Shown: in pieces, positions 1 through 6,584 of the stretch
How positions within the stretch are numbered: the first letter of the stretch is position 1
How the letters are laid out: each line of letters opens with the position of its first letter
Assembly: GCA_024279745.1 (NCBI GenBank)
Contig: JAJRRE010000091.1
Location: 1-8,800 of the forward strand
DNA length: 8,800 nucleotides
Direction of reading: 5' to 3'
Source of the DNA: Alphaproteobacteria bacterium
Lineage (GTDB): Bacteria; Pseudomonadota; Alphaproteobacteria; Rhizobiales; Hyphomicrobiaceae
Translations under genes and position numbers: made by a program
The notes under the pieces: generated by a model
Database searches by the model: none
Seen by the model: the letters and a program-made list of their open reading frames with translations, nothing else
What the model was told of the DNA's origin: nothing

Positions 1-167
1 ACATAAGCTGTGCCGCCCCAGGGCAAACCGGCTTGCTTCAAGGCCTGTTGCGATCTGAAGTGCAAATCTTCTTGAATATGTTGATAGCGGAACTGGACGG
101 CGACGTAAGTCATGGCCGGGACTAAGATCAGCCCCAGCAAAAGCCAGCGCAACGGATTGCATCTCAT
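1..167 (-). CDS. N-terminal fragment of a membrane-anchored envelope protein, possibly OmpA/BON family
   Basis: This gene enters from the left edge and only its first 55 codons are visible, starting at an ATG at 167. An AGGAG at 182-178 lies 10 bases upstream, which fixes the start. The protein begins MRCNPLR, then has a single hydrophobic segment (about residues 8-24, with LLLGLILVPAM), then a helical, charged stretch ending in an A-L-K-Q-A-G-L-P-W motif at about residues 42-50. A short anchor followed by an 'ALxxAGLxW' segment resembles the start of alphaproteobacterial OmpA-family proteins, where it leads into a BON-like repeat. That family call is an inference from the pattern and is only moderately sure. 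Coding is supported by the ribosome binding site, the positive-then-hydrophobic N-terminus and the absence of stops to the edge. It would be an inner-membrane-anchored, periplasm-facing protein or a precursor with an uncleaved signal. Confidence 0.6.
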   Translation of the reverse strand, partial: MRCNPLRWLLLGLILVPAMTYVAVQFRYQHIQEDLHFRSQQALKQAGLPWGGTAY

Positions 168-203
168 GCAGCTAACGCTCCTAAAAAACTGTTACCTACA
201 GCT

Positions 204-229
204 AGAACAGGCAGCCAGAACAGGCAGCC
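204..229. repeat. 13-bp perfect tandem duplication
   Basis: The unit AGAACAGGCAGCC occurs twice back to back (204-216 and 217-229) without mismatch. It lies in the leader of the left-edge gene, between its possible promoter and its ribosome binding site. It looks like a recent slippage duplication; no function is evident. Confidence 0.85.
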
Positions 230-240
230 AAATCAGGGCT

Positions 241-269
241 GTTAAATTTACCGAGGCCACTCACGTCAA
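241..269 (-). promoter_or_regulatory. Possible sigma-70 promoter for the left-edge gene
   Basis: On the minus strand TTGACG (269-264) is followed after 17 bases by TTTAAC (246-241). The first hexamer matches the -35 consensus at five of six positions and the second matches the -10 at four of six. It would give a leader of about 65 bases before the ATG at 167. This rests on consensus matching only. Confidence 0.3.
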
Positions 270-345
270 CTGCTGTGACCTTGCAAGCACATAGCATTCG
301 CGATCAGGTGAAACCTGCAACATTTTAGACTAGGCAAATTGCACC

Positions 346-373
346 GACCAAACACTGCGGACCAAAAACTGCG
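346..373. repeat. 14-bp tandem duplication with one mismatch
   Basis: GACCAAACACTGCG (346-359) is directly followed by GACCAAAAACTGCG (360-373), differing at one base. It sits in non-coding DNA. It is another example of the short tandem duplications that recur in the spacers of this window. Confidence 0.8.
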
Positions 374-937
374 GATCACCCACCGCAAACGAAACACCGC
401 GACCGAATTTCCGCAATCACGGGTGATAACGGCTGTAAGCAGGCTTTATCTTTCAGCAACAGCAACAGTCTTGCAACAGCTGACTTGTAGCCAATCCCCT
501 GGGCGCCAGCCAGTACACATCCTTACTCAAAACGGTGCCACCTGGAAATCGAGCATCACTGAGTGTTATAAGACTGTGCCGGATTTTGCCGGGCGGAACA
601 CGCATAAGAATTCAATCACATCACTCTTCACGGCTCTGTTTAGAGTTATAGAACAAGGTTGGTAAATTTCCAAGCCGGGTAAGAGGTCCCAGCGCGCGGA
701 ACATAACGTCGCAAGGGCACTAATGCCCACGTTTTCATGAAACACAATCAGAGACTTACGCCAAACGGTGACAACTGCAATAATCCATCATATCTGTCTA
801 TTCGAATTCTATAAACTGCCAGTATGGGGAACCACCTGCACACTTTGAACAATTGCTGTCGCCCTTGTCCGGCAGTCCCCATTGGTTTGGGCAGCCTAAA
901 GCCATGCGCCAGCCCCAGAGCCCGCAAGTGAGTTCGT

Positions 938-951
938 TTTCGCGCGCGAAA
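938..951. other. Perfect 14-bp palindrome after soeC
   Basis: TTTCGCGCGCGAAA is self-complementary and begins 6 bases beyond the soeC stop codon. As RNA it could fold only a short stem, and no T-run follows on the minus strand, so it is not a typical intrinsic terminator. It could mark the 3' end of the operon transcript or be a protein site. Confidence 0.4.
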
Positions 952-956
952 TATTG

Positions 957-1907
957 CTAAGCCGCTTCAGCACCGTAATACAGCATGGCAACATGCTCAG
1001 CTTCTGCAAAAAACAGCCAGCGCTCGACGATTACGCCAACGGCGCCGCTGAGTAATGCGACAATTCCGGCAACACCGCTGACCGCCGGTGCCCCGGCGAA
1101 TAATGCCAGCACCAGCGCGAACAGCGGTATCAAGAATGCAAAGATTATGGCTAAACCGCGCAATTTGACGGCGTGTTTACGGGCAACTTTAAAGCCCATC
1201 TCGCGCATGATGAAATTGGGCTGGGTGTGCGGCGGATCAAGCGGGCGCACCTTGCCCAAATGCCCTAGCCCCGTTGCCGCCTCGGCAGTATATTTTTTCG
1301 GCGCGCTATCGATCACCCGCCAATACAGCCCCTTGATCACCAACGCCGCGATTACGGCGAGCAGGGCGGCACCGGCTGACAGCGCACTGCCATGGCCGAA
1401 CATATGGGCCAGCGCATTATACAAAAGCCCGCCCGTGGCCATCGCCATCGCCAGATAAACCGGCGGCACCAGTGGTTGATACCATTGCCGGATTGTCGGC
1501 AATGAGGCGTAAATCATGCCGGTACACCAGACGGTAATGCCGGACCCAATAATGGCCAGCAAAGCAACAAGTCCCAGGAAAAATCCGCCTGTTTCAAAGA
1601 TCACCCAGCCCAGTCCCAGCAAACCGGCAGGCACATAGGTCGCCATTGCAGCAATGCCCTCGCGCGACAACCATGACGAGCGCCACTGCGAAAATGCCCG
1701 CCAAGCCCGCTCTGGATGCCCCAGATGCGCCGTTGACGCTAGAAGGCCGAGCGTAATCAACCCCAGCGCTGTGCCCAGGCCCAAAAAGCCCAGCCAGCGC
1801 TCGGCCGGTATGACGCCGAACATGCGGAACAGCGCCAGCCAGACCAGCAGGCCATAACCGGCGCCAGAGGCCGTGGTGAAAATAATAACGGAATATGACG
1901 GATGCAC
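957..1907 (-). CDS. soeC: SoeC, membrane anchor and quinone-reducing subunit of sulfite dehydrogenase (DmsC-like)
   Basis: This 316-residue polytopic membrane protein should anchor the SoeAB module to the inner face of the cytoplasmic membrane and pass its electrons to quinone. About eight hydrophobic segments are visible, near residues 7-29, 37-60, 84-105, 107-132, 147-170, 175-196, 248-270 and 274-297. The opening HPSYSVIIFTTASGAGYGLL, the segment WYQPLVPPVYL and the loop FIMREMGFKVARKHA are wording I associate with SoeC in alphaproteobacteria; the wider family is the DmsC/YnfH anchors. The length is normal. The start is a GTG, chosen because AAGAAGG lies 9 bases upstream (1923-1917) and the reading starts directly at the conserved HPxxSV motif. 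It is the last gene of the operon and is separated from soeB by a 62-codon ORF. A generic DMSO-reductase anchor is the alternative, but soeA and soeB support the sulfite assignment. Confidence 0.85.
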   Translation of the reverse strand: MHPSYSVIIFTTASGAGYGLLVWLALFRMFGVIPAERWLGFLGLGTALGLITLGLLASTAHLGHPERAWRAFSQWRSSWLSREGIAAMATYVPAGLLGLGWVIFETGGFFLGLVALLAIIGSGITVWCTGMIYASLPTIRQWYQPLVPPVYLAMAMATGGLLYNALAHMFGHGSALSAGAALLAVIAALVIKGLYWRVIDSAPKKYTAEAATGLGHLGKVRPLDPPHTQPNFIMREMGFKVARKHAVKLRGLAIIFAFLIPLFALVLALFAGAPAVSGVAGIVALLSGAVGVIVERWLFFAEAEHVAMLYYGAEAA

Positions 1908-1920
1908 GGGATTATACCTT

Positions 1921-1947
1921 CTTGTCTGCCTTGTCTGTCTTGTCTGC
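1921..1947. repeat. Three tandem 9-bp units upstream of soeC
   Basis: CTTGTCTGC, CTTGTCTGT and CTTGTCTGC follow one another directly. They end 14 bases upstream of the soeC GTG (1907) on its sense strand, so they sit at or just before its ribosome binding site. Read in the minus frame that stops at 1912 they encode a repeated Asp-Lys pattern (A-D-K-T-D-K-A-D-K-K-V), but that frame is not clearly translated. Confidence 0.8.
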
Positions 1948-1972
1948 TATTGCTTCGTTTGCCGCGCTATTG

Positions 1973-2161
1973 TCATCGCGTGGCTTGTTCACGCGTTCCC
2001 GGTTGCCACAAAAGAGATGCCAGAGCTGTGCTAAGCCAAAGCAGTTCTGAGAACCAGCCAAAATTAAACAGCTCACCGATTTGAAACGGGATACCGGTGA
2101 CCCCGGCAACGAGTGCCGGGGCAGGCAAGCACCGGTATGGCGCTAATTGGTTAGAATTCAT
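1973..2161 (-). CDS. Small 62-residue protein of unknown function between soeB and soeC
   Basis: The frame starts at ATG 2161 with an AGAGG at 2174-2170, spaced 8 bases, and ends at a TGA at 1973-1975. It follows soeB by 34 bases and precedes soeC by 65, so it would be co-transcribed. The predicted protein starts MNSNQLAPYR, is moderately hydrophobic (about residues 14-26, then a W- and L-rich stretch FGWFSELLWLSTALASLLW at 34-52), and ends polar (QPGTREQATR). This suits one membrane segment and a small accessory or assembly role at the SoeC side, but I do not recognise a family. Codons look mixed. A minus frame offset by one base carries on beyond the TGA with a hydrophilic Asp/Lys-rich tail that ends 4 bases before the soeC GTG, so a longer protein broken by a frameshift or sequencing error is possible. 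It could also be an untranslated spacer. Confidence 0.45.
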   Translation of the reverse strand: MNSNQLAPYRCLPAPALVAGVTGIPFQIGELFNFGWFSELLWLSTALASLLWQPGTREQATR

Positions 2162-2195
2162 AATTGTTGCCTCTGCTTGGCTGCACCGACCCCAT

Positions 2196-2957
2196 CTAAC
2201 GCGACAGCATCCGGTCGGCCCAGGTGAATAATTTGGCAGCCATGGTGCCGGCCTCATTGTCGCTGGGCTCAATCGGTGCGGCTGCCACAGTTGATTTATC
2301 TTGAGAATAGGCATCGCGGCGCGGGCGCGGCGGCAGATATTTATTGACCGGTTTATAGCCAAACTCCGGCAGCAGATCATAGCCTTCGCGCGCCGCCACC
2401 AGTTTGGAGACATCCGAGTTTGGATCACCCAGATCGCCGAAATGACGCGCGCCGGTCGGGCAGGCACGCACGCAGGCCGGAATGCGGTCTTCTTCTTCAA
2501 GGTTCTCATTATAGATGCGGTCCACACAAAGCGTGCATTTTTTCATCACGCCATGTGCCGGGTCATATTCGCGCGCGCCGTAAGGGCAGGCCCAGGAACA
2601 TAATTTGCAGCCAATGCAGGTGTCCGGGTTGACCAGCACAATGCCGTCTTCTTCGCGCTTATAGGACGCGCCGGTCGGGCAGACTGTGACACAGGCGGGC
2701 TCTTCGCAGTGCAGGCACGAGCGCGGGAAATGCACCGTGCGCCCTTCAGGCCCTGTGCCCGCTTCATAGGTATGGATGCGGTTCAGCCAGGCGCCGTCCG
2801 GGTCCGCGCCATAGGGTTGAATGTCCGACAAGGGCGCTGAATAACCGCCGGTGTTCCATTCCTTGCAACTTGTCGCGCAGGCCTGACAGCCAACGCAAAT
2901 ATCCAGGTCGATCACCAGGCCGAGTTTCTTTTTGGTGCTGGTTGGCAGCGTTGTCAT
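2196..2957 (-). CDS. soeB: SoeB, four-cluster [4Fe-4S] ferredoxin subunit of sulfite dehydrogenase
   Basis: This 253-residue cytoplasmic electron-transfer subunit links the molybdenum centre of SoeA to the membrane anchor SoeC. Sixteen cysteines fall into the four clusters usual for DmsB/PsrB-like proteins: C21, C24, C27, C31 (CVGCQACATSC); C81, C84, C89, C93 (CLHCEEPACVTVC, then PTGA); C114, C117, C120, C124 (CIGCKLCSWAC, then PYGA); and C141, C144, C162, C166 (CTLC and ACVRAC, then PTGA). No cluster is missing a ligand. There is no Tat or Sec signal. The start codon overlaps the soeA stop as ATGA, and GAGGAGG (2971-2965), 7 bases upstream inside the end of soeA, is the best ribosome binding site in the window. 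Tight overlap implies translational coupling and equal dosage with soeA. Length is normal for SoeB. Confidence 0.9.
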   Translation of the reverse strand: MTTLPTSTKKKLGLVIDLDICVGCQACATSCKEWNTGGYSAPLSDIQPYGADPDGAWLNRIHTYEAGTGPEGRTVHFPRSCLHCEEPACVTVCPTGASYKREEDGIVLVNPDTCIGCKLCSWACPYGAREYDPAHGVMKKCTLCVDRIYNENLEEEDRIPACVRACPTGARHFGDLGDPNSDVSKLVAAREGYDLLPEFGYKPVNKYLPPRPRRDAYSQDKSTVAAAPIEPSDNEAGTMAAKLFTWADRMLSR

Positions 2958-5884
2958 TTGTCTGCCTCCTCTTTCGCATTGTCCTCTTTTGAGGGTTGCG
3001 GCGGCTTGGACTGCTCAGGATTGGGCGGGCGGAACTCAGCGCCAAAGTTCGACACATGCGGCACATCGTGGTCGAGCGGCACCTCGAACGCCTCAAACAC
3101 CGGCTGCGTACCGGTGCCTTCGCTGACATCGGCCTTTTCAATACGCACTTTCAGATCATACCAGGCGGCCTGCCCCGTGATCGGGTCTGAATTGGAATAA
3201 TGATACCCGTCGGAGCGTTCCGGCAAAAGTTCGCTGATCAAATGATTGAGCAAAAACCCTTGCGTGGCTTCTGGCGCATCTTCATCAAGGTTCCAGGCGC
3301 CCTTGCGCTTGCCGATGGCATTCCAGGTCCAAACCGTGTCCGGGTTAACGCCTTCTTGCAGTTTGACCTGCGCCTTGACCCGGCCGATATGCGAGATCAG
3401 CCAGATCCAGTCGTCGTCCTTGATATCCATGGATTCAGCTTTGGCGCGATTGATAAAGAGCTTATTGGCATTGGTGATCTGGCGCAGCCAGGCATTTTGC
3501 GAGCCCCAACTATGATACATATGCATTGGTCTTTGCGTCAGTGCATGGATCGGGAACTCTTCCTTCGAGACCATGTCGCCTTCAAACGGCTCATACCAGA
3601 ACGGCAGCGGATCGAAATAGCGCTCAATGCGCGCGCGGTGATAATCGGGCGGCTGGATGTCGCCATGTCCCTGCGCCGCCAGCTTGAACTTCTGCATCGG
3701 CTCGGAATAAAGCTGGAAGACCAGCGGCGCGTCATTCGATAAAAAGCCCTTGGAGACGGCCCAGTCGAGATAGTCCCGGTTGGCATGTTTGTAGTAACGC
3801 TGGTTCGGCTCTAAGTGATGGATCGCGAAAGAGCCGTTTTCGATATAGCGCTCAAGCTGATCGGGGTTCTTCTTGCCGATGCCGAAGGTGTTGCGGTCCT
3901 CGCCGCGCCATCCCGCCAGCGGTCCGATGCCCGGCAGGCGCTCATGATTGACCATATAATCGGGATAGCCGCCCGGATATGTCGGCGAGCCGTCCTCATT
4001 GGTAAAACCGGGCAGCTCCAACCGCGCACCCAAATCAATCAGTACATCCTGGAACGGGCGCACATCCCGGTCGGGTTTAACAACAGGATGGCGGATCGCG
4101 TCGGCCGGTGCATCGGGCTCGGAAATCGGCCGGTCGAGCATCGAAATACAGTCCCAGCGCTCCAGATAGGTGGTGTCCGGCAACACCAGATCCGCATAAG
4201 GCACCATCTCCGAGTAATAGGCGTCGGAATAGATAATGCGCGGGATCTTATATGCGCCGGTCCACTCGTCTTTTTCCGTGAGATATTTCAGCGTGTCGCC
4301 GGTGTTCATGGCCGAGTTCCAGCTCATATTGGCCATATACATGAACAACACGTCGATGGGGTACGGGTCACCCTTGGCCGCATTAGTGATGACCATATGC
4401 ATCATGCCGTGAATGGCCAGCGGCGCACTCCATGAAAACGCCTTGTCGATACGCTTGGCCTTGCCGTTCTGGTCAACCAGCAGATCTTCCGGACTGGTCG
4501 GGAAGCCCAGGTGCGGCCCCCCCAGCGGCTCATCGGCGGTGACTTCACCGGTCTTGCCCTTGGGCTTCAGGCGCGGCGGAATACATTTTGGGTATGGCGC
4601 TTTATAACGAAAGCCGCCCGGGCAATCGATTGAGCCGAGCAGGATCTGCAGGATATGTATCAGCCGGCAGGTGTGGAAGCCGTTGGAATGAGCGGAAATA
4701 CCGCGCATGGCGTGCATGGAGATCGGGCGGCCAATCATTTTGTCGTGTTTGCGCCCGGCCCAATCGGTCCATTCGACATCGATTGAGATTTCCTGTTTGA
4801 ACGCCACATCGGCCAGCTCGGCGGCAATGCGGCGGATATCTTCAGCCGGCACACCGGTTTCTTCCGCAACACTTTCGGGCGCATATTGCTTGTCGAGATA
4901 GCGTTTGGCCATCAACTCAAACACGGGCCGCGCCTTTTTCCCATCAGGAAGCGTGATCTCGCCAGATAATGACGGCGTAATGTCAGGCAGATAGCCGTTG
5001 AGCACCCGCCCTGCCGTCTTGTCCCAGACCAGCGGCTTGCCGGCTTCATCGCGCGCGAACAACCCGTCATCAGGCCCGCCGGGATTATCAATCACCAGCC
5101 AGGGCACATTAGTATAGCGTACCAGATAATCCAGATCGACGTTTTCAGTGCGCAGCAGCTCATATATCAGCGCCGCCACGAACAGCCCGTCGGTGCCTGG
5201 CTTGATGCCGACCCATTCATCGGCAATGGCGTTATAACCGGTGCGTATCGGATTGATTGAAACAATCTTGGCGCCGCGTTTTTTCAACTTGCCCAGGCCG
5301 ATCTTGATCGGATTGGAAGCGTGATCTTCCGCCACGCCAAACAGCATGAAATATTTGGTCAAATCCCAATCGGGATCGCCAAACTCCCAAAACGCGCCGC
5401 CAAAGGTGTAAAGCCCCGCCGCCGCCATATTGACCGAGCAAAATCCGCCATGAGCGGCATAGTTCGAGGTGCCATATTGGATCGCCCACCAGCCGGTCAG
5501 CGATTGCGACTGGTCGCGCCCGGTAAAGAAAGCCAGCCGCCGCGGATTGGATTTGCGCACATTGCCCAGCCATTCGGTCGCAATATCAAGCGCCTCATTC
5601 CAGGAGATTTCCTTGAACTGGCCTGAGCCGCGCGGTCCCGTCCTGAGCAGCGGTTTTTGCAACCGCGCCGGCGAATAATGCTGCATGATGCCGGCCGAGC
5701 CCTTGCCGCACAGCACACCCTTATTGACCGGATGTTTCTTATTGCCGTCGATATAACGAACTTTGCCATCCTTCAAATGCACGCGGATACCGCAACGGCA
5801 AGCACACATATAACAGGTCGTCGTTTTAATCTCATCCGCCACTTCGGGCGAGCGCGCAATTACCGGTTCCAAATTCAACTCCAC
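2954..5884 (-). CDS. soeA: SoeA, molybdopterin catalytic subunit of cytoplasmic sulfite dehydrogenase
   Basis: This 976-residue protein of the DMSO reductase (molybdopterin bis-guanine dinucleotide) family should oxidise sulfite to sulfate in the cytoplasm. The N-terminal [4Fe-4S] motif is C24-x2-C27-x3-C31 with C59 in VLCGKGS. The Mo-binding domain follows (GRDQSQS at about 122-128), with C149 in GGFCSVNMAA as the likely molybdenum ligand. Next come the central dinucleotide-binding parts (VSINPIRTGYNAIADEW; PYADLVLPDTTYLERWD) and the C-terminal cofactor-binding barrel (about 800-930). The end is a polar Pro/Lys/Glu-rich tail. There is no twin-arginine signal, which separates SoeA from exported PhsA/PsrA/TtrA relatives and fits a cytoplasmic site. 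The start is GTG 5884: an in-frame TGA lies two codons upstream, so nothing earlier is possible in frame. Its Shine-Dalgarno is weak, which may matter for regulation. TTG at 5878 is an alternative. It is the first gene of the operon. Thiosulfate or polysulfide reductase activity is the less likely alternative. Confidence 0.88.
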   Translation of the reverse strand: MELNLEPVIARSPEVADEIKTTTCYMCACRCGIRVHLKDGKVRYIDGNKKHPVNKGVLCGKGSAGIMQHYSPARLQKPLLRTGPRGSGQFKEISWNEALDIATEWLGNVRKSNPRRLAFFTGRDQSQSLTGWWAIQYGTSNYAAHGGFCSVNMAAAGLYTFGGAFWEFGDPDWDLTKYFMLFGVAEDHASNPIKIGLGKLKKRGAKIVSINPIRTGYNAIADEWVGIKPGTDGLFVAALIYELLRTENVDLDYLVRYTNVPWLVIDNPGGPDDGLFARDEAGKPLVWDKTAGRVLNGYLPDITPSLSGEITLPDGKKARPVFELMAKRYLDKQYAPESVAEETGVPAEDIRRIAAELADVAFKQEISIDVEWTDWAGRKHDKMIGRPISMHAMRGISAHSNGFHTCRLIHILQILLGSIDCPGGFRYKAPYPKCIPPRLKPKGKTGEVTADEPLGGPHLGFPTSPEDLLVDQNGKAKRIDKAFSWSAPLAIHGMMHMVITNAAKGDPYPIDVLFMYMANMSWNSAMNTGDTLKYLTEKDEWTGAYKIPRIIYSDAYYSEMVPYADLVLPDTTYLERWDCISMLDRPISEPDAPADAIRHPVVKPDRDVRPFQDVLIDLGARLELPGFTNEDGSPTYPGGYPDYMVNHERLPGIGPLAGWRGEDRNTFGIGKKNPDQLERYIENGSFAIHHLEPNQRYYKHANRDYLDWAVSKGFLSNDAPLVFQLYSEPMQKFKLAAQGHGDIQPPDYHRARIERYFDPLPFWYEPFEGDMVSKEEFPIHALTQRPMHMYHSWGSQNAWLRQITNANKLFINRAKAESMDIKDDDWIWLISHIGRVKAQVKLQEGVNPDTVWTWNAIGKRKGAWNLDEDAPEATQGFLLNHLISELLPERSDGYHYSNSDPITGQAAWYDLKVRIEKADVSEGTGTQPVFEAFEVPLDHDVPHVSNFGAEFRPPNPEQSKPPQPSKEDNAKEEADK

Positions 5885-5972
5885 TATTCAGCTCAAGCAA
5901 TGCCCCGTGCGAAGCCAAGTCTCGCATGAGACATCCACTATTCAAGTCTCGCATGAGACATCTGCTATTCAA
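5880..5972 (-). repeat. 27-bp tandem repeat with internal dyad in the soeA leader
   Basis: The 20-base block CAAGTCTCGCATGAGACATC occurs at 5916-5935 and again at 5943-5962, a period of 27 bases. Each copy holds a dyad, GTCTC-GCAT-GAGAC. The flanking word TCCACTATTCA occurs at 5934-5944 and 5880-5890, and a variant TCTGCTATTCA at 5961-5971. The copy at 5880-5890 overlaps the soeA GTG start, 54 bases (two periods) from the next. It could be a pair of operator sites, a leader RNA structure, or a duplication of the translation start region. Confidence 0.8.
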
Positions 5973-6193
5973 TTGCCAAAGAAGTCTCTGGCCCACCCAA
6001 GTCAGGCCAACATTGCGCACAGCACATCTTGCATAAAACCTCCGCTCAACATGAGCCAATGCAACAATGCACCTGGCGGTCCCATAACAGACGGTCCTTG
6101 ATGAGTAGAAACCGCAAGGAAAAAGATTCGGCCCGATCCACGGCTTGCCTCAAAAAACACCTATCCAAATTGTAAGGACAGGTACGGCGCCTT

Positions 6194-6228
6194 TTTATAT
6201 TCAATTTCTTGAATATGATTGTTGTCAA
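6194..6228 (-). promoter_or_regulatory. Possible soeABC promoter overlapping the dyad
   Basis: On the minus strand a perfect -35 TTGACA lies at 6228-6223. Downstream candidates for the -10 are TTGAAT (6204-6199, spacing 18, four of six matches but lacking the key second A) or TATAAA (6199-6194, spacing 23, too long for a standard promoter). Both overlap the dyad at 6197-6216, as expected for a repressed or activator-dependent promoter. The leader to the soeA GTG would be about 300 bases. The -35 is clear, the -10 is not. Confidence 0.35.
6197..6216. promoter_or_regulatory. Candidate ArsR-family (SqrR/BigR-like) operator dyad
   Basis: ATATTCAA-TTTC-TTGAATAT is a perfect inverted repeat with 8-base arms and a 4-base centre. 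Its core is ATTC-N8-GAAT, the spacing I recall for operators of sulfide/persulfide-responsive ArsR-family repressors such as SqrR. It ends 5 bases before the TTGTCA of the plus-strand promoter and lies immediately downstream of the TTGACA that faces soeA, so a bound repressor could block both. Assigning it to a sulfur-sensing repressor is inference from motif and from the sulfite-oxidation operon next to it; no regulator gene is in this window. Confidence 0.5.
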
Positions 6229-6249
6229 AAGGCCGCAGGTGTCTATAAT
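6222..6249 (+). promoter_or_regulatory. Strong sigma-70-like promoter toward the cytochrome c gene
   Basis: TTGTCA (6222-6227) and a perfect TATAAT (6244-6249) are separated by 16 bases. Transcription would start near 6256 and give a leader of about 330 bases before the cytochrome start at 6585, unusually long. It could serve the cytochrome gene, an unrecognised small RNA, or a very short ORF in between. Confidence 0.5.
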
Positions 6250-6584
6250 TACGTATTGGCGGTCTCGCGCGTTATGCATCTTCATCCACAGGCCAGGGCT
6301 TGAATAGGCCCGCGAACTATCGCAGAACAGAGACTTAAGGTGTAAAAACGAGTAGCCTTGCTGCTGCAATCCGATTAGACTGGGTGACAATCTAGCGCTG
6401 GATGAATTGCGCTTCATCGCGTAGACTAATGGGCTATCCTAGCGTGAAGTTGCACATCAACTTTACTACAATCTCGCCAAGCTAACGACATACTGAAAGG
6501 TCATTTTGGCTGAATAGCCATGTTGGTCCGGATGTCCCGGTAGTTAGCACAAATTCTTCTCATGACGGTGATCAATTGAACGCG

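Larger units (their letters stand above)
183..956. other. Long intergenic region without a recognisable gene
   Basis: Between the left-edge gene and the soeC stop I find no convincing coding sequence. The open frames here (for example 112-294 and 339-665, plus strand) lack ribosome binding sites, and their translations are rich in scattered Arg, Thr, Gln and Cys with no domain. No tRNA or other RNA gene was recognised. It contains the two tandem duplications listed, a small hairpin at 715-728 (GGGCA/TGCCC, loop CTAA), and a 14-bp palindrome at 938-951 next to the soeC stop. It is flanked by two minus-strand genes, so it should contain the end of the soe transcript and the promoter of the left-edge gene. 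Confidence 0.6.
5885..6584. promoter_or_regulatory. Divergent regulatory region between soeA and the cytochrome c gene
   Basis: About 700 bases carry no convincing gene. The 123-codon minus frame at 6046-6417 and the 75-codon minus frame at 5832-6059 lack good ribosome binding sites and read as low-information Arg/Ser/Leu/Cys-rich peptides. What it does hold, from soeA outward: the 27-bp repeats (5916-5962), an ATTC-N8-GAAT dyad (6197-6216), oppositely facing -35 elements sharing the same bases (6222-6228), a TATAAT at 6244-6249, and a small hairpin at 6401-6418 (GATGAA/TTCATC). Regulated divergent transcription is the natural reading. Confidence 0.55.

Noticed and set aside
339..665. 108-codon plus-strand frame in the left spacer
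   Set aside because: It opens with TTG without a ribosome binding site, overlaps the 14-bp tandem repeat, and its translation is low-information with no domain or membrane pattern.
715..732. Hairpin GGGCA/TGCCC followed by a few T residues as a plus-strand terminator
   Set aside because: The stem is only 5 bp, the T-run is short and offset, and no plus-strand gene lies upstream.
2301..2632. Plus-strand frames antisense to soeB and soeA
   Set aside because: They are shadows of strongly conserved minus-strand genes and have no independent start signals.
5832..6059. 75-codon minus-strand frame reading through the 27-bp repeats into soeA
   Set aside because: It starts with TTG, overlaps the soeA start in another frame, and its repeated nine-residue pattern simply follows from a 27-bp repeat that is open in that frame.
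6046..6417. 123-codon minus-strand frame upstream of soeA
   Set aside because: No Shine-Dalgarno, atypical Arg/Ser/Leu/Cys composition, and it runs across the dyad and both promoter elements, so it is more likely regulatory DNA.
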